Shown here in pieces: positions 34,948 through 45,449 of a DNA stretch of 64,000 nucleotides. Both the position numbers and the translations under genes were made by a program. A model generated the notes under the pieces. The model was given only the letters and a program-made list of their open reading frames with translations. It did not search any database and was not told the origin of the DNA. The first letter of the stretch is position 1, and each line of letters starts with the position of its first letter. Source of the stretch: Parasphingorhabdus flavimaris (GTDB taxonomy: Bacteria > Pseudomonadota > Alphaproteobacteria > Sphingomonadales > Sphingomonadaceae); contig NZ_JABWMH010000002.1 of NCBI RefSeq assembly GCF_013371215.1, positions 62,001-126,000 of the forward strand, given 5' to 3'.

Positions 34948-35951
34948 TGGTCGTGGATCTGTCGGTTGGCGACGGCGGTGGCAGCCATCTGGATTGCCGC
35001 CATCATCGATCGCGGGTCGGCGATGCCTTGTCCCGCAATATTGAACGCGGTGCCGTGATCGGGAGAGGTCCTGACTATCGGAAGGCCGAGGGTTATATTG
35101 ACCCCGTCAAAGAAATGCAGGGTCTTCAAGGGTATCAATGCCTGATCATGATATGGGCAGAGCGCCACGTCATATTTGATCCGTGCCTCTTCGTGGAACA
35201 TTGTGTCGGCCGGCATCGGATCGGTGATGTCCATTCCATCCAGACGAAGCTCGTCAATCGCCGGCTGCATGATCCGTTGTTCTTCATCGCCCAGATTGCC
35301 GTTCTCGCCCGCATGCGGGTTGAGTCCGGAGATCGCGATGCGCGGTTTCTCGATACCGAAATTGCGGATCATGGCCTTCTCCGCTGCGCGGGCGCGGGCA
35401 ATGATGAGCGGTGCGGTCAAATGTTCGGCGACCTCTTTCAGTGCGATATGGGTGGTCATTGGGACGACCCGCAAGGATGGCCCCGCTAGCATCATCACGG
35501 CATTTTCCCTGGCTATCCCACAGCGCTCGGAAACAAACTCCGTCTGGCCCGGATAGCGGAAGCCGACCTTGTAAAGCTGGGTTTTGGAGACAGGCGCGGT
35601 GATGATCGCCCCGGCGTCTCCGGAACGTGCCAGCCCGCAGGCAATCTCCAGCGCGTGCAGAGAACATTGCGCACCGTCCATGGTAGTTTCGCCGGGAATC
35701 GCGGCAGCTGCTTCATGGATATGGAATACCGGCAATGCTTCATCAAAAACATCGCTTGCCTGCATCGGCTGTTCGATTTTCCGAACCGGAATCCCGGCAA
35801 GATTATCAAAGTCGGCAAAATTCCCGATGGCAAAAAATGGCTTCAGCCCGGCTTCTGCGCGCCGTTGCCAGCTTTTACCGATAATTTCCGGCCCCACTCC
35901 AGCCGGGTCGCCACAGGATATGGCAAATGGTTTGGCGGTCCACTCCGCCAT
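34944..35951 (-). CDS. pdxA: 4-hydroxythreonine-4-phosphate dehydrogenase PdxA
   Basis: NAD-dependent step of pyridoxal phosphate synthesis; 335 aa. Typical segments are [41 protein letters not shown] (start of a longer block), [10 protein letters not shown] with a metal-binding His, [16 protein letters not shown] and [12 protein letters not shown]. Its ATG overlaps the surA stop (TAATG). Confidence 0.96.
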   Translation of the reverse strand: MAEWTAKPFAISCGDPAGVGPEIIGKSWQRRAEAGLKPFFAIGNFADFDNLAGIPVRKIEQPMQASDVFDEALPVFHIHEAAAAIPGETTMDGAQCSLHALEIACGLARSGDAGAIITAPVSKTQLYKVGFRYPGQTEFVSERCGIARENAVMMLAGPSLRVVPMTTHIALKEVAEHLTAPLIIARARAAEKAMIRNFGIEKPRIAISGLNPHAGENGNLGDEEQRIMQPAIDELRLDGMDITDPMPADTMFHEEARIKYDVALCPYHDQALIPLKTLHFFDGVNITLGLPIVRTSPDHGTAFNIAGQGIADPRSMMAAIQMAATAVANRQIHDH

Positions 35952-37315
35952 TAATTATATTCGATGATGGCATCGCGTCGCAGATCACGCAGATAAATCT
36001 GGGCGCGTTTGTTGACACGGTCATTTTCCAAACGGGACATGATTGCATCAAAAGATGGCGCGGAAGCCGACTGCGGATCATCGCGTCCGCATAGAATGAG
36101 CACGCGAACGCCGTCTTCTACCGAACCAAATGGCTGGCTTGCCTGACCGATTTGCAGTTCCGCAATCGTTCCCTGCAAGGCGGCAGGAAGGTCGCGAAGC
36201 CGCACTTGATCGTTGTCGACTACGCTGGCACCCAGTTGCGCGGCAACTTCATTGGCGGCACCGCAGCCCTTGATGCTTTGTGTAGCCGTAGCAAATTTTT
36301 CTGCTCGTGCAGCTGCTTGTGACTCCGTCGTACCGGGTGGAAAGCTTATCGCAAGTTGCTTGAGGCTGAGCAGTGCGTTGCGAGGGTCAGCCGTCAACAC
36401 CTGACGAGAGTCGATCAGGTAAAGGATCGAAAAGCCGCCTGGAACATCGATTGGTCCCACGACCTGTCCAACCTGCATCTGCTCGGCAGCATCAGCGAGG
36501 GTTTGCGGCAACTGGGCCGGGCGAACCCAACCGAGATCGCCGCCGGTCGCTGCGGTAGATGCTTCTGAAAACTGTCGGGCATAGGCAACAAAGGATCCGC
36601 CGGCGCGAATCTGTTCCAGTATCTTGCGCATATTCTCGGCCACTTGCGGCGCGGTTTCCTGAGACGCCGACATGTAGATTTCACCGATACGAAACTCGCT
36701 GGTCCCCTTGGAGGCGTTCAAGCGCTCGATGATGGCGTTGACCTCTTCATCGCCGACATTGATGAACGGCTGGATGTTGCGGCGAAGCAAGCGGTTCCAA
36801 GCCAATTCACCTTTGATCTGGCGTTTCAGCGTATCGGTGGAAGAACCTTGAGTCCGGAGATATTGATCGAATGCGTCGATATCCTGTTTGAAATTCTGCT
36901 GGGCTACCTGGCGGAAGGTCGATTCGACTTCCTCTGCACTGATGGAAATTTCATTGGCCTCGGCCTCCTGAATTTGTAGCGTCTCATCGATCAGGTTTCT
37001 CAACACCTGAAGCCGCAGCCGCTGCTTTTCCTCGTCGGATACTTCGCCGCCATTGGCAGCGACGATCAAGGCGAGACGGTGGCTGACATCGGTGCCGGTG
37101 ATGATGTCCCCGTTGACGATCGCCGTCGCACGGCGAACATTGGGGTCATTCTTGCCGAATATTGTCAATTCGTCGGGTATGTTCAGGCCTGTCTGCGGCA
37201 CCGAAGCGTCCGGGACCGTTTGGCTGACCGAAGGCGATGCTCCCGCAACGGCAAGCGCCGCAATCAACGTCGTCTTGGTCTTGAAACCCTGAATTCTCAT
37301 ATTCAATAAGTTCAT
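35951..37315 (-). CDS. surA: SurA-like periplasmic peptidyl-prolyl isomerase
   Basis: Chaperone for outer-membrane proteins, 454 aa. A signal peptide (cleavage near SVSQT) precedes the SurA N-domain (RATAIVNGDIITGTDVSHRL; LRNLIDETLQIQEAE), a parvulin domain starting RIGEIYMSASQET with SEASTAATGGDLGWVRPAQL, and a second degenerate repeat. Located between lptD and pdxA, as usual; LptD is a known client in E. coli. Confidence 0.92.
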   Translation of the reverse strand: MNLLNMRIQGFKTKTTLIAALAVAGASPSVSQTVPDASVPQTGLNIPDELTIFGKNDPNVRRATAIVNGDIITGTDVSHRLALIVAANGGEVSDEEKQRLRLQVLRNLIDETLQIQEAEANEISISAEEVESTFRQVAQQNFKQDIDAFDQYLRTQGSSTDTLKRQIKGELAWNRLLRRNIQPFINVGDEEVNAIIERLNASKGTSEFRIGEIYMSASQETAPQVAENMRKILEQIRAGGSFVAYARQFSEASTAATGGDLGWVRPAQLPQTLADAAEQMQVGQVVGPIDVPGGFSILYLIDSRQVLTADPRNALLSLKQLAISFPPGTTESQAAARAEKFATATQSIKGCGAANEVAAQLGASVVDNDQVRLRDLPAALQGTIAELQIGQASQPFGSVEDGVRVLILCGRDDPQSASAPSFDAIMSRLENDRVNKRAQIYLRDLRRDAIIEYN

Positions 37316-37389
37316 TTCTTGTATCTTCTCAACTACTAAGAGTAAATTTCATGCATCAGATACCAATTATCTGCTGAACCCAATATGAG

Positions 37390-37401
37390 CGGGTTAACCC
37401 G
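37390..37401. other. 12-bp perfect palindrome between lptD and surA
   Basis: CGGGTTAACCCG, 13 bp downstream of the lptD stop codon. No loop and no T-run, so it is more likely a protein-binding site than a terminator. Confidence 0.35.
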
Positions 37402-37413
37402 TTAGGAAATCCT

Positions 37414-39627
37414 CTACACGCCCAGATTGCGCAAGGCCAGCCGGAACAGAAAAGTACTGCCGCGCCGCGCGTCTCCCGTGTCTTCATAGTCGTAACGCCA
37501 TGTCACGCCCATGGAAAGACAGCCGTCGTCATAGGCCACACCGAGCCGGTGTCTTACCGGTTCATAACCGTCAGCCACCGAGATTGGGTCCTCGCTACGA
37601 TCGGTCAAGTCGATGATCGCTGAGCCAAAAACGGACCAGTATTGATCGATCTGATAGCGGCCGCCCAAGCGTATTTCTTCTCGGTCCCTGAGGTCCTCCA
37701 GCTCTGCGCCGATATTGCGGTTCAGGCGCAAATAACCGATTTGCGCATAAGTGCCCTTGGTGCCAATAGTCGCGTCGATTTCGTTGCGCCGTGCGGCAAG
37801 ATTATCCTTGTCCAGCCGGAATCGGTGGGTAAATTTTACGATATCCTTGAACCGCACATTGGTACGACCGACGATATCGGAAAAACGATCGGAAAGGCCT
37901 GTGCCCTCCGGAACGATATTATTGTTATTCTCCAGCCGATAGCTCTGGCCGACGATCATGTTTACCTGCAGGTCGGGACGGTTGATTTCCCATTCCAGTC
38001 CATAGGTGGCGCGAACATTATCCTCATAACGATCGTAACCGGGAAAACGGTTGAGCGCGAAAAGGTTGCTGTCTTCCAGATCAACCGCGCGTGCGTCCTC
38101 GTTGGGAACCGACAGATTGGCAAGGCCCGGGGATGCCACAACCTGGAAGCGCGGCGTGATCGTCTGTGTGCCACCAAAGGCTTCCCCGATGAATGGCCAT
38201 TTGACATCGACCGCAGCCGTCGCAATGGCGCGTGTCTGCCAGCCGGACTGGCCGCGATAAATGGCGGTCTCGTTGAGCGCATTGTCATCACTATGATAAA
38301 CGTCGCCGCGCACGTAACCGGTGAGGGTGATTTCCTGTCCCCAGTCGGTGAGCTTTCTCAAATCCCATCGTGCCGATCCGAATGCACGTTGCGTATCCTG
38401 ACCTTCGCTTCGCCCGATCGCGAGACTGTTGGCCTGGAGTTGCAGTCGTCCGCCAAGGATCGGGTCGTTGAACCGTTTGCGATAGTCGATCACCGGCAGT
38501 GCGACCGGAACGCGGTTTTGCGGATCGTTCACCCGCAATGTCTGAAAGGCCCATCCGGCCAGGGAGAAATAGCTGCTATCGCTGATCCGCTCCAGATTGA
38601 TCGTCGAACGGAGGCTGTCATCGTCGCTTATATCGTAACGCCTCAGAAACGTCCGATCTGACGCGATGCGGGCCGATTGTGAGACAGACCATTTGTCGTC
38701 GAGCCGAAATCGCCCGTTGGTTGCAAAATAGCCACGAAAGTCACTCTCGGCATCCGGCGAAATCTGAGAGGCCCCCGTCGGAATGCGCGAGCCATAAGTT
38801 GCATATCCGGTCAGCTGGAATGCGCCTTTATCGTCAAGACTGCGAAAATTGCCGCTGAACAGCGGTGCGACGTCCGTGAATATCTGTGCGGTAACCGTGG
38901 CATCCTGATTGGGTGCAATGCTAAAATAATAAGGTACAGTCACGCCAAGGCCATTTACCGTATCCAGTTTCACGTCTGGAACCAGAAGGCCACTGCGATT
39001 TTCGTCACTGATCGGATGGGACAGTCCGGGCAGGGGAATGACAGGCAGTCCGAATATCTCGATCCTGGCGCCTTCGTATTTCACGCGCTTCTGAACCGGA
39101 TCATAGATCACTTTCACGGCCTTGATCTGCCAGCTTGGACTCTTGGGGCACCCGTCCTCTGTGGTGACCGCACAAGCGGTATAGGCTGCATTATGCAAGG
39201 CCAGCGAACCGTCGGCAAACCGTTCGCTTCTGTTTGCGGCCAATCGGCTGCCATCTTCGAGCACGAGCAGCAGATTGTCCACGGCACCATCGCGCAGGCT
39301 ATCGGTCAGTTCGATCCGGTCGCCATAAGCCACGTCACCATCGGGACTGGTAGACCGGATATTGCCTTCCGCCACAACCATGCCGGTTTTCCGGTTCCAC
39401 ACAACTTCATTGGCGCGCAATTTATAGCCATCGCGATTGAGGATTACATCTCCCGATGCGGTGACAATATCGTTCTCGAAATCATAGTCGATCGTATCGG
39501 CCTTGAATTCGATCTCATCCCGTTGCTGGTCCGGCGCGGCGGCGGCATCGTTTTGTGATTGAGCCGTCGCCGCAGTCGGCATCGCAGCAGCCAGAAATAA
39601 GGTAAAAAGGGCGGGGGAAGATTTCAT
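37414..39627 (-). CDS. lptD: LPS-assembly protein LptD
   Basis: Outer-membrane beta-barrel that inserts lipopolysaccharide into the outer leaflet; 737 aa from ATG 39627. That start opens the signal peptide MKSSPALFTLFLAAAMPTAA; an upstream GTG at 39657 would add ten residues before it. The OstA-like N-domain (TASGDVILNRDGYKLRANEV, VVAEGNIRSTSPDGDV) precedes the barrel, which ends TFLFRLALRNLGV. Cys residues lie near TACAVTTEDGCPKSP and DDGCLSMG. Confidence 0.94.
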   Translation of the reverse strand: MKSSPALFTLFLAAAMPTAATAQSQNDAAAAPDQQRDEIEFKADTIDYDFENDIVTASGDVILNRDGYKLRANEVVWNRKTGMVVAEGNIRSTSPDGDVAYGDRIELTDSLRDGAVDNLLLVLEDGSRLAANRSERFADGSLALHNAAYTACAVTTEDGCPKSPSWQIKAVKVIYDPVQKRVKYEGARIEIFGLPVIPLPGLSHPISDENRSGLLVPDVKLDTVNGLGVTVPYYFSIAPNQDATVTAQIFTDVAPLFSGNFRSLDDKGAFQLTGYATYGSRIPTGASQISPDAESDFRGYFATNGRFRLDDKWSVSQSARIASDRTFLRRYDISDDDSLRSTINLERISDSSYFSLAGWAFQTLRVNDPQNRVPVALPVIDYRKRFNDPILGGRLQLQANSLAIGRSEGQDTQRAFGSARWDLRKLTDWGQEITLTGYVRGDVYHSDDNALNETAIYRGQSGWQTRAIATAAVDVKWPFIGEAFGGTQTITPRFQVVASPGLANLSVPNEDARAVDLEDSNLFALNRFPGYDRYEDNVRATYGLEWEINRPDLQVNMIVGQSYRLENNNNIVPEGTGLSDRFSDIVGRTNVRFKDIVKFTHRFRLDKDNLAARRNEIDATIGTKGTYAQIGYLRLNRNIGAELEDLRDREEIRLGGRYQIDQYWSVFGSAIIDLTDRSEDPISVADGYEPVRHRLGVAYDDGCLSMGVTWRYDYEDTGDARRGSTFLFRLALRNLGV

Positions 39628-39895
39628 CGACTGGGTTAACCTACTATTTAGCCCCACATTGGACAGTTGTTATTGTCGCTCCGTCCAGCTTTCCAATGCC
39701 TATTGCACCAGTTCGCCTCGTCTGCAAATTTTCTTTGCCAGTTTCTGATGAACAGTGACTTGACCAGAAAACCCATACCGTGCAGCAACGTGCCCAATCG
39801 TGATAAACGCTGGTCCATCGACCGACGAGTCGGACTGACCAGCGATCCATTGAGGCTATCGACCTCTCACAACAGAAAATAGGGACAGTTTCCAG

Positions 39896-41353
39896 ATGAA
39901 TTTCAATTTTGCCGATGAACGACCCGCAGACGCTGATGCGATCATATTTGCTATCAATACGGACGGGCTAAACGATTTTGAGCTTAAGCTGGAGCAAGCT
40001 AAGACGGTTAAAGCGGCAGCAAAAGCGGCGCGGTTCGACGGAAAGCCGGGCGAGGTATTTGAAATCTTTGTAACCGAGGCGGGTAATGTCTTGCGGGTGG
40101 TTTTGGCGGGCCTGGGCAAAGGCAAAGCGAAGGACGCAGAGACTGCCGGTGGTTCGGCGATCGCCAAAATCCTCGCATCCGGTGCCAAACATGTCGCCGT
40201 AGATCCTTCCGGTCTGAACAAGGAGCATCTGGCTCGGCTGCTCTTCGGTGCAAAATTGCGCAGCTGGCGGCATGATAAATATCGGACGACCATGCCGGAA
40301 AAGCAGAAGGTAACCCTGACCAAGATCACTGTGCTTGATCAGGATCTGGAAACCGCCAAGGCTTGGCAGGATCTTTCTGCCGTGGCTGACGGGGTTGCAC
40401 TGACTCGCGAACTCGTCGCGGAACCGGCAAACGCTATCTATCCTGAAAGCTTTGTGGCCCGTTGCGAAGAATTGAAAGAGCTGGGTGTTGAATTCACGGT
40501 TCTTGGCTGGGACGAAATGGAAAAACTCGGCATGGGCGCTTTGCTTGGCGTATCCCAGGGCTCCGAGCGTCCTCCGCGGTTGCTCGCGATGCGCTGGGAC
40601 GGCACCAATGGTGCCCAGAAGACACCGCTTGCCCTAGTCGGCAAGGGTGTCACCTTCGACACCGGCGGTATTTCGCTCAAACCAGGCGCCGGTATGGAAG
40701 AAATGAAATGGGACATGGGCGGCGCTGGTGCCGTTGCCGGAACCATGAAAGCACTGGCTGGTCGCAAGGCCAAGGCGCATGTCGTCGGCGTTTGCGGACT
40801 GGTTGAAAATATGCCGGACGGCAAGGCACAGCGCCCCGGTGACGTTGTCACCAGCATGAATGGGCAGACCATCGAAGTAATCAACACCGACGCAGAAGGC
40901 CGGCTGGTGTTGTGCGACGCGATGCACTGGACACAAGAAACATTCAAACCGGAAGTGCTGATAGATCTCGCAACGCTGACCGGTGCGATGATTATCGCGC
41001 TGGGTAATGAACATGCCGGCTGCTTCAGCAATGATGATGATCTGGCTGAAGATTTGATCGACGCAGGCAAGGATTCGGGCGACCCCCTGTGGCGGCTCCC
41101 CGTTGGCCCGGCTTATGACAAGCTGATCAATTCGCCGATTGCCGACATGAAAAATGTCGGACCGCGCGGTGCCGGATCGATAACCGCAGCGCAATTCCTG
41201 AAGCGGTTCGTCAAGGATGGCGTGAAATGGGCGCATCTTGATATTGCGGGCATGGTCTGGGCGGACAAGCCCAGCGCGGTCTGGGACAAAGGCGCAACCG
41301 GCTATGGCGTGCGTCTGCTCAACCAATATGTCGCAGACCATTTCGAGGATTGA
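39896..41353 (+). CDS. pepA: Leucyl aminopeptidase PepA (M17)
   Basis: Dimetal aminopeptidase of 485 aa. The active-site signature NTDAEGRLVLCDAM, the metal-binding GVTFDTGGISLKPGAGMEEM and the WDMGGAGAVAGTM segment are intact. AGGGACAG lies upstream of ATG 39896. PepA also binds DNA in E. coli; that role is not assessable here. First of pepA-holC-ndk. Confidence 0.95.
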   Translation: MNFNFADERPADADAIIFAINTDGLNDFELKLEQAKTVKAAAKAARFDGKPGEVFEIFVTEAGNVLRVVLAGLGKGKAKDAETAGGSAIAKILASGAKHVAVDPSGLNKEHLARLLFGAKLRSWRHDKYRTTMPEKQKVTLTKITVLDQDLETAKAWQDLSAVADGVALTRELVAEPANAIYPESFVARCEELKELGVEFTVLGWDEMEKLGMGALLGVSQGSERPPRLLAMRWDGTNGAQKTPLALVGKGVTFDTGGISLKPGAGMEEMKWDMGGAGAVAGTMKALAGRKAKAHVVGVCGLVENMPDGKAQRPGDVVTSMNGQTIEVINTDAEGRLVLCDAMHWTQETFKPEVLIDLATLTGAMIIALGNEHAGCFSNDDDLAEDLIDAGKDSGDPLWRLPVGPAYDKLINSPIADMKNVGPRGAGSITAAQFLKRFVKDGVKWAHLDIAGMVWADKPSAVWDKGATGYGVRLLNQYVADHFED

Positions 41354-41395
41354 TCTTGTTGCAATCGAGCGGAACTCTCAACCGAAGGTGCCGCG

Positions 41396-41833
41396 GTGCG
41401 TGTTGACTTTTATCACCTGACCCGTGATCCGGCGGAAAAGCTGGTGCCGATGCTGGCTAGCAAGTCGCTGGACGTTGGCAAAAGAATATTGCTGCTGGCT
41501 TCGGACGAGAGAAGTTGTGTCGCGCTCGGTAACGCTTTGTGGAGCGACGAGCCGGCCAGCTTCCTCGCGCATGACTTCTCCGGATCAGAGCGGCAGGCAG
41601 ATCAGCCGATCCTGATTTCCGATCAGTGCGAACCTTTTAATGGAGCGACCTATATCATTCTGTCCGACGGCATGTGGCGAGACGAGGCGCTGGATTTTGA
41701 ACGCGCATTTTTCCTGTTTTCGGCCGAGCAGATCGATCATGCACGTTCGGTCTGGCGACAATTGATGGCCAATGATGTCGTTACCCCGCGCTACTGGAAG
41801 CAGGACGGCGGCCGCTGGGTCGAAGGCCCCTGA
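41396..41833 (+). CDS. holC: DNA polymerase III chi subunit HolC
   Basis: 145-aa clamp-loader accessory protein that contacts SSB. Starts with GTG 41396 (MRVDFYHLTRDPAEKLVPML) and has the family blocks VGKRILLLASDE and FLAHDFSGSERQADQPI. The position after pepA matches the common pepA-holC order in proteobacteria. Confidence 0.92.
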   Translation: MRVDFYHLTRDPAEKLVPMLASKSLDVGKRILLLASDERSCVALGNALWSDEPASFLAHDFSGSERQADQPILISDQCEPFNGATYIILSDGMWRDEALDFERAFFLFSAEQIDHARSVWRQLMANDVVTPRYWKQDGGRWVEGP

Positions 41834-41966
41834 ATGTAGCACTGGGGCATGGATCGCAGGCTTCCTTTAACAAGCGCGCAATCGATCATCGAAAACTTGC
41901 CATGCTGCAGTGCAGCGGCTAAGGGCTGCGCGACCTCACAATATCCCCGATCTATGGAGTATTATC

Positions 41967-42389
41967 ATGGCCGTGACACGGACATTTTCAATCATTAAAC
42001 CTGACGCCACCCGTCGCAATATCACTGGTGCTGTCACCAAGATGCTGGAAGAAGCCGGACTGCGCGTCGTCGCGTCCAAGCGTATCCACATGAGCAAAGA
42101 ACAAGCCGAAGGCTTTTACGCGGTTCACAAGGAACGTCCTTTCTTCGGCGAACTGGTCGACTTCATGATCAGCGGCCCTTGCGTCGTGCAAGTTCTCGAA
42201 GGCGAGAATGCAATGCAGGCCAACCGCGACATCATGGGCGCGACCAATCCTGCTGATGCTGCTCCGGGTACGATCCGCAAGGAACTGGCCGAAAGCCTCG
42301 AAGCCAACACCGTCCACGGCAGCGACAGCGAAGAAAATGCGGCGATCGAAATCGCCTATTTCTTCAATGACGACGAAATCGTCGGCTAA
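41967..42389 (+). CDS. ndk: Nucleoside diphosphate kinase
   Basis: Transfers gamma-phosphate between nucleoside tri- and diphosphates; 140 aa, standard length. The start [18 protein letters not shown] and the catalytic His in [12 protein letters not shown] are canonical. ATG 41967 has GGAG upstream. Closed by a strong terminator at 42417. Confidence 0.98.
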   Translation: MAVTRTFSIIKPDATRRNITGAVTKMLEEAGLRVVASKRIHMSKEQAEGFYAVHKERPFFGELVDFMISGPCVVQVLEGENAMQANRDIMGATNPADAAPGTIRKELAESLEANTVHGSDSEENAAIEIAYFFNDDEIVG

Positions 42390-42416
42390 TCCCGACGCTA
42401 TTTTGGACGCCTCAAG

Positions 42417-42452
42417 ACGCCCGGTTGCAAATATCGCGACCGGGCGTTTTTT
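42417..42452 (+). terminator. Rho-independent terminator of ndk
   Basis: ACGCCCGGT / ACCGGGCGT, 9-bp perfect stem with a 13-nt loop, followed by TTTTTT. Confidence 0.93.
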
Positions 42453-42653
42453 GTTGGGTAATAGCGGTTTCGTTGGCAGGAATGCGTCTCCCAACGCCAC
42501 TTCCGATATATTCAAGAACTGTCGCAGCCAACGCGCCCTCCGGCCCCTCATCGAACAGAAGTCATGCCGGCCTGTTCAGGCTGGTGAATATTGCCTTAAT
42601 CATATTGAAACCGTGTCCGGATAAGATGTGCTTCTTTGGCAGGATGTGTGGAC

Positions 42654-44294
42654 ATGCAAGTAGCCGGGTCGTTCGATTTAAATTCAGAGCACAAACCAAA
42701 TGTGCTGAATATTGTTGCGCTATGTGGTGCCATTGCGGTGTTTGTTGGTTTGAGTAGTTGGCTGTTGCCGATCGCGACCGCAAAAATATTCGGTGCGCCG
42801 ATCATTCTGGATAATAGCCTCAGCGCGGCGCTTCTCCTCAACATCGCTCTGATATTGCTTATCTGGCGAGGATCGCACGCGCTCTCGCGGCAGACACAGG
42901 CCGCTGTTGAAGCGCAGCGCACAGTCGATATCGTTGCGGTCAGGGATTATGCTACCGGCCTTTTGAACCGCCCGGGCATATCCACCAAAATTGGACAGAA
43001 ATTGCGGCTGGGTGAGAATATTTCCCTGATAAATCTGGATCTCGACAATTTCAAAAAGGTCAATGATCTGTACGGGCACTTGGCCGGAGACGAATTGCTC
43101 ACGGCTGTGGCCGAGCGCCTTGTGCGGGCTACACCTGATGATGCGGAGTGCGCGCGGCTTGGAGGGGACGAGTTTGCAATATTGCTTTGCGGAGAAGCGG
43201 CCAACCGGAAAAAGGCAATCGCGATAGCCAAGAAAATCCGGAAAGCCCTCTGGAAAACCACATCGGTTGGGGCAGGCACAACGAAGATCAGTGCTTCCAT
43301 GGGCATCTATGCAGAAATCGAGGGCGGCTCGAGCATTGCGGATGTATTCCGGCGCAGCGATATCGCAATGTACCAAGCGAAAAAGGCGGGAGGCGAGCGA
43401 ATTTTCTGCTTCGAGGCCAATATGGAAGCCGAAGTCAAGCATCGCTACAAAATGGAATCCGAAATCAGGGCAGGCATCCCCAGGCAGGAATTCGTTCCGT
43501 TCTATCAACCACAATATGGTATCCGGGAATCCAACCTCGTCGGATTTGAAGTTTTGGCGCGATGGAAACACCCGAGCGGCATATTGATCGAACCGACGGA
43601 TTTTATACCGCTCGCCGAAGACACCGGATTGATTTCGGCGCTGTCTTTTTCGGTTATGCGTCAGGCATTCATCGACGCGAAGGATTGGGACCATTCGCTC
43701 GTTTTGGCGGTAAACATATCACCTGTGCAGTTGATTGATCCAACGCTGGACAAGCGGATCATGAAGCTTCTGGCCGAGACCGGTTTCCCGGCTCAACGGC
43801 TCGAACTGGAGATCACGGAAAGCAGCCTGCTGGAAGATACGCCGCAAGTGCTCAGCACGATTACAAGCCTGAAGGCATTGGGCGTCAGAATTTCGCTCGA
43901 CGATTTCGGAACGGGCTATTCCGCGATGACTCAGTTGAAAGCCTTCCCGTTCGACCGGATCAAAATTGACCGTAGCTTCGTATACTCGATGCTCGACAAT
44001 GGCGAAAGTGCCGCGATTGTGAATTCGATTACATCTCTTGCGGCATCATTGGACGTTCCGATCACGGCTGAAGGGATCGAGTCTGACGAAATGAGAGCCT
44101 ATCTCGATAATATCGGCTGCACCGACGGACAGGGCTGGCTCTACGGACATCCGACATCCAAGGAAGACTTGATGAAGTTGCTCCCGCAGATCACCTTGCC
44201 CGCCCGCGAAGCGGAAGACGATCGCAGCGAAAAAAGCACAAAAGCCGTCCCGAGCCAGAATAGTCTCGAGAAGTTAGAGAGAAAAGCGGGCTGA
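42654..44294 (+). CDS. GGDEF-EAL c-di-GMP turnover protein
   Basis: Membrane protein of 546 aa with both cyclase and phosphodiesterase domains. Two N-terminal hydrophobic helices are followed by GGDEF (ARLGGDEFAILL, intact active site; the upstream RxxD inhibitory site is not evident) and EAL (FEVLARW, NISPVQLID, ITESSLLED, DDFGTGYSAM, AEGIESDEM, QGWLYGHP), where the metal and substrate residues look complete. ATG 42654 has AGGA upstream; TTG 42636 is an alternative. Next downstream gene is a blue-light regulator, which may share a circuit. Confidence 0.92.
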   Translation: MQVAGSFDLNSEHKPNVLNIVALCGAIAVFVGLSSWLLPIATAKIFGAPIILDNSLSAALLLNIALILLIWRGSHALSRQTQAAVEAQRTVDIVAVRDYATGLLNRPGISTKIGQKLRLGENISLINLDLDNFKKVNDLYGHLAGDELLTAVAERLVRATPDDAECARLGGDEFAILLCGEAANRKKAIAIAKKIRKALWKTTSVGAGTTKISASMGIYAEIEGGSSIADVFRRSDIAMYQAKKAGGERIFCFEANMEAEVKHRYKMESEIRAGIPRQEFVPFYQPQYGIRESNLVGFEVLARWKHPSGILIEPTDFIPLAEDTGLISALSFSVMRQAFIDAKDWDHSLVLAVNISPVQLIDPTLDKRIMKLLAETGFPAQRLELEITESSLLEDTPQVLSTITSLKALGVRISLDDFGTGYSAMTQLKAFPFDRIKIDRSFVYSMLDNGESAAIVNSITSLAASLDVPITAEGIESDEMRAYLDNIGCTDGQGWLYGHPTSKEDLMKLLPQITLPAREAEDDRSEKSTKAVPSQNSLEKLERKAG

Positions 44295-44612
44295 CAGGGC
44301 TTCCACGCGACGCCACAACGAATATGCGGTTGATCTGCAAACCAGTTTTCGTCTGGCCGACAAGACTCCTTATGATGCGAAGAAGTCCGCTCGGAACCAA
44401 CTGCGTTTTGCCTCACCCATCAAGCCAGACCAGACCGCTGCGTGAATTTCTCTGCGCAGTCTGGCCCTTTCGTCGCCATTCGCCAGATTTGGCAATGGAA
44501 TGCGTCATTTTATCCGACCACTATTAGCCCGCTGGTTGCTCGAGACCAAAGATATGAAACGGGTCGTCTCTACTGCTTGCCTTGAACCGTGAAAGTCGAG
44601 TAGCTTGGCCGG
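44295..44612. other. Non-coding spacer before the LOV-HTH gene
   Basis: No gene is seen in 318 bp. A bulged hairpin (44430-44464: CCAGA..CTGCG / CGCAG..TCTGG, followed by CCCTTT) could be a weak terminator of the GGDEF-EAL gene. No strong promoter is recognisable before 44613. Confidence 0.4.
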
Positions 44613-45269
44613 ATGGATCGCGAGAAAAATGACAGCATTGAAAGCCAGCTAGAGGTCTCCGCGTCGGAATTGCCGAAGGCTTCGGTCATGGCTCTGATCG
44701 AGAATAGCCCGATAGCCTCGGTCGTTAGCAATCCTCGTTTGCCTGATAATCCGATTGTCGCTGTAAATGAGGCTTTTATCCAGCTAACCGGATATGACAG
44801 CGAGTTCATTGTCGGTCGCAATTGCCGGTTTCTCGCGGGCGAGGCGACCGAGCCGTGGCTGACCGAAGAAATCCGGCGCGGCGTGCAGCAACGCAAGTCG
44901 GTATTGGTCGAGATACTGAATTACAAGAAAGACGGCACGCCATTCCAGAATGCAGTGCTGGTAGCTCCCTTGTTTGACGAGGAAGGCGAGCTGGAATATT
45001 TTCTCGGATCGCAGGTGGAAATCGATGCCGATTCGCCGAGCCTTGCCAAGGCCCGGCGAATGCGGGCGGTTGCGATTGTCAAAGACCTGTCGAAGCGGCA
45101 GCGCGAAGTGCTGCAATATATCGCCAAGGGCCTGCTCAACAAGCAGATCGCTTATGAACTCGGTCTCAGCGAGCGGACGATCAAAATGCATCGTTCGATT
45201 CTGATGCAGCGGCTCGAGGTGCCGAGCGCCGCCGACATGGTGCGTTTGGCGGTCGAAGCGGGAATGTAG
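44613..45269 (+). CDS. LOV-HTH blue-light transcription factor (EL222-like)
   Basis: One-component photoreceptor regulator of 218 aa; EL222 of Erythrobacter litoralis has 222. The LOV photo-motif [15 protein letters not shown] supplies the flavin-binding Cys71, and FLGSQVEID the C-terminal strand with the flavin Gln. A linker helix leads to a LuxR-type HTH ([34 protein letters not shown]). In EL222 light breaks the LOV-HTH contact and permits dimeric DNA binding; the same is expected here. Confidence 0.93.
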   Translation: MDREKNDSIESQLEVSASELPKASVMALIENSPIASVVSNPRLPDNPIVAVNEAFIQLTGYDSEFIVGRNCRFLAGEATEPWLTEEIRRGVQQRKSVLVEILNYKKDGTPFQNAVLVAPLFDEEGELEYFLGSQVEIDADSPSLAKARRMRAVAIVKDLSKRQREVLQYIAKGLLNKQIAYELGLSERTIKMHRSILMQRLEVPSAADMVRLAVEAGM

Positions 45270-45449
45270 GCCCTACCAGCATACGGTCCAAGGGCCGTAT
45301 CGCTCTGGCGCCAGACCCGGGCTAATCACAAAATTGTATTGCGGGTTGGGGCTTTTTTTTAATCTCAAACCGGGTCGCACTTATTTTTGGGCAGCAGATA
45401 CTCCCTCCTCTCTGTTGTCCAAGAGTTCCAGCCCGTGATACACTTCTTT
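45270..45449. other. Spacer between LOV-HTH and purN
   Basis: Holds an ATACGG/CCGTAT hairpin (45282-45301) without a T-run, and a T8 tract at 45353-45360 after a weak CCCG/CGGG pairing that may terminate the LOV gene. No gene seen. Confidence 0.35.

Noticed and set aside
45282-45301. ATACGG/CCGTAT hairpin after the LOV-HTH gene as terminator
   Set aside because: No T-run follows; not called as a terminator.
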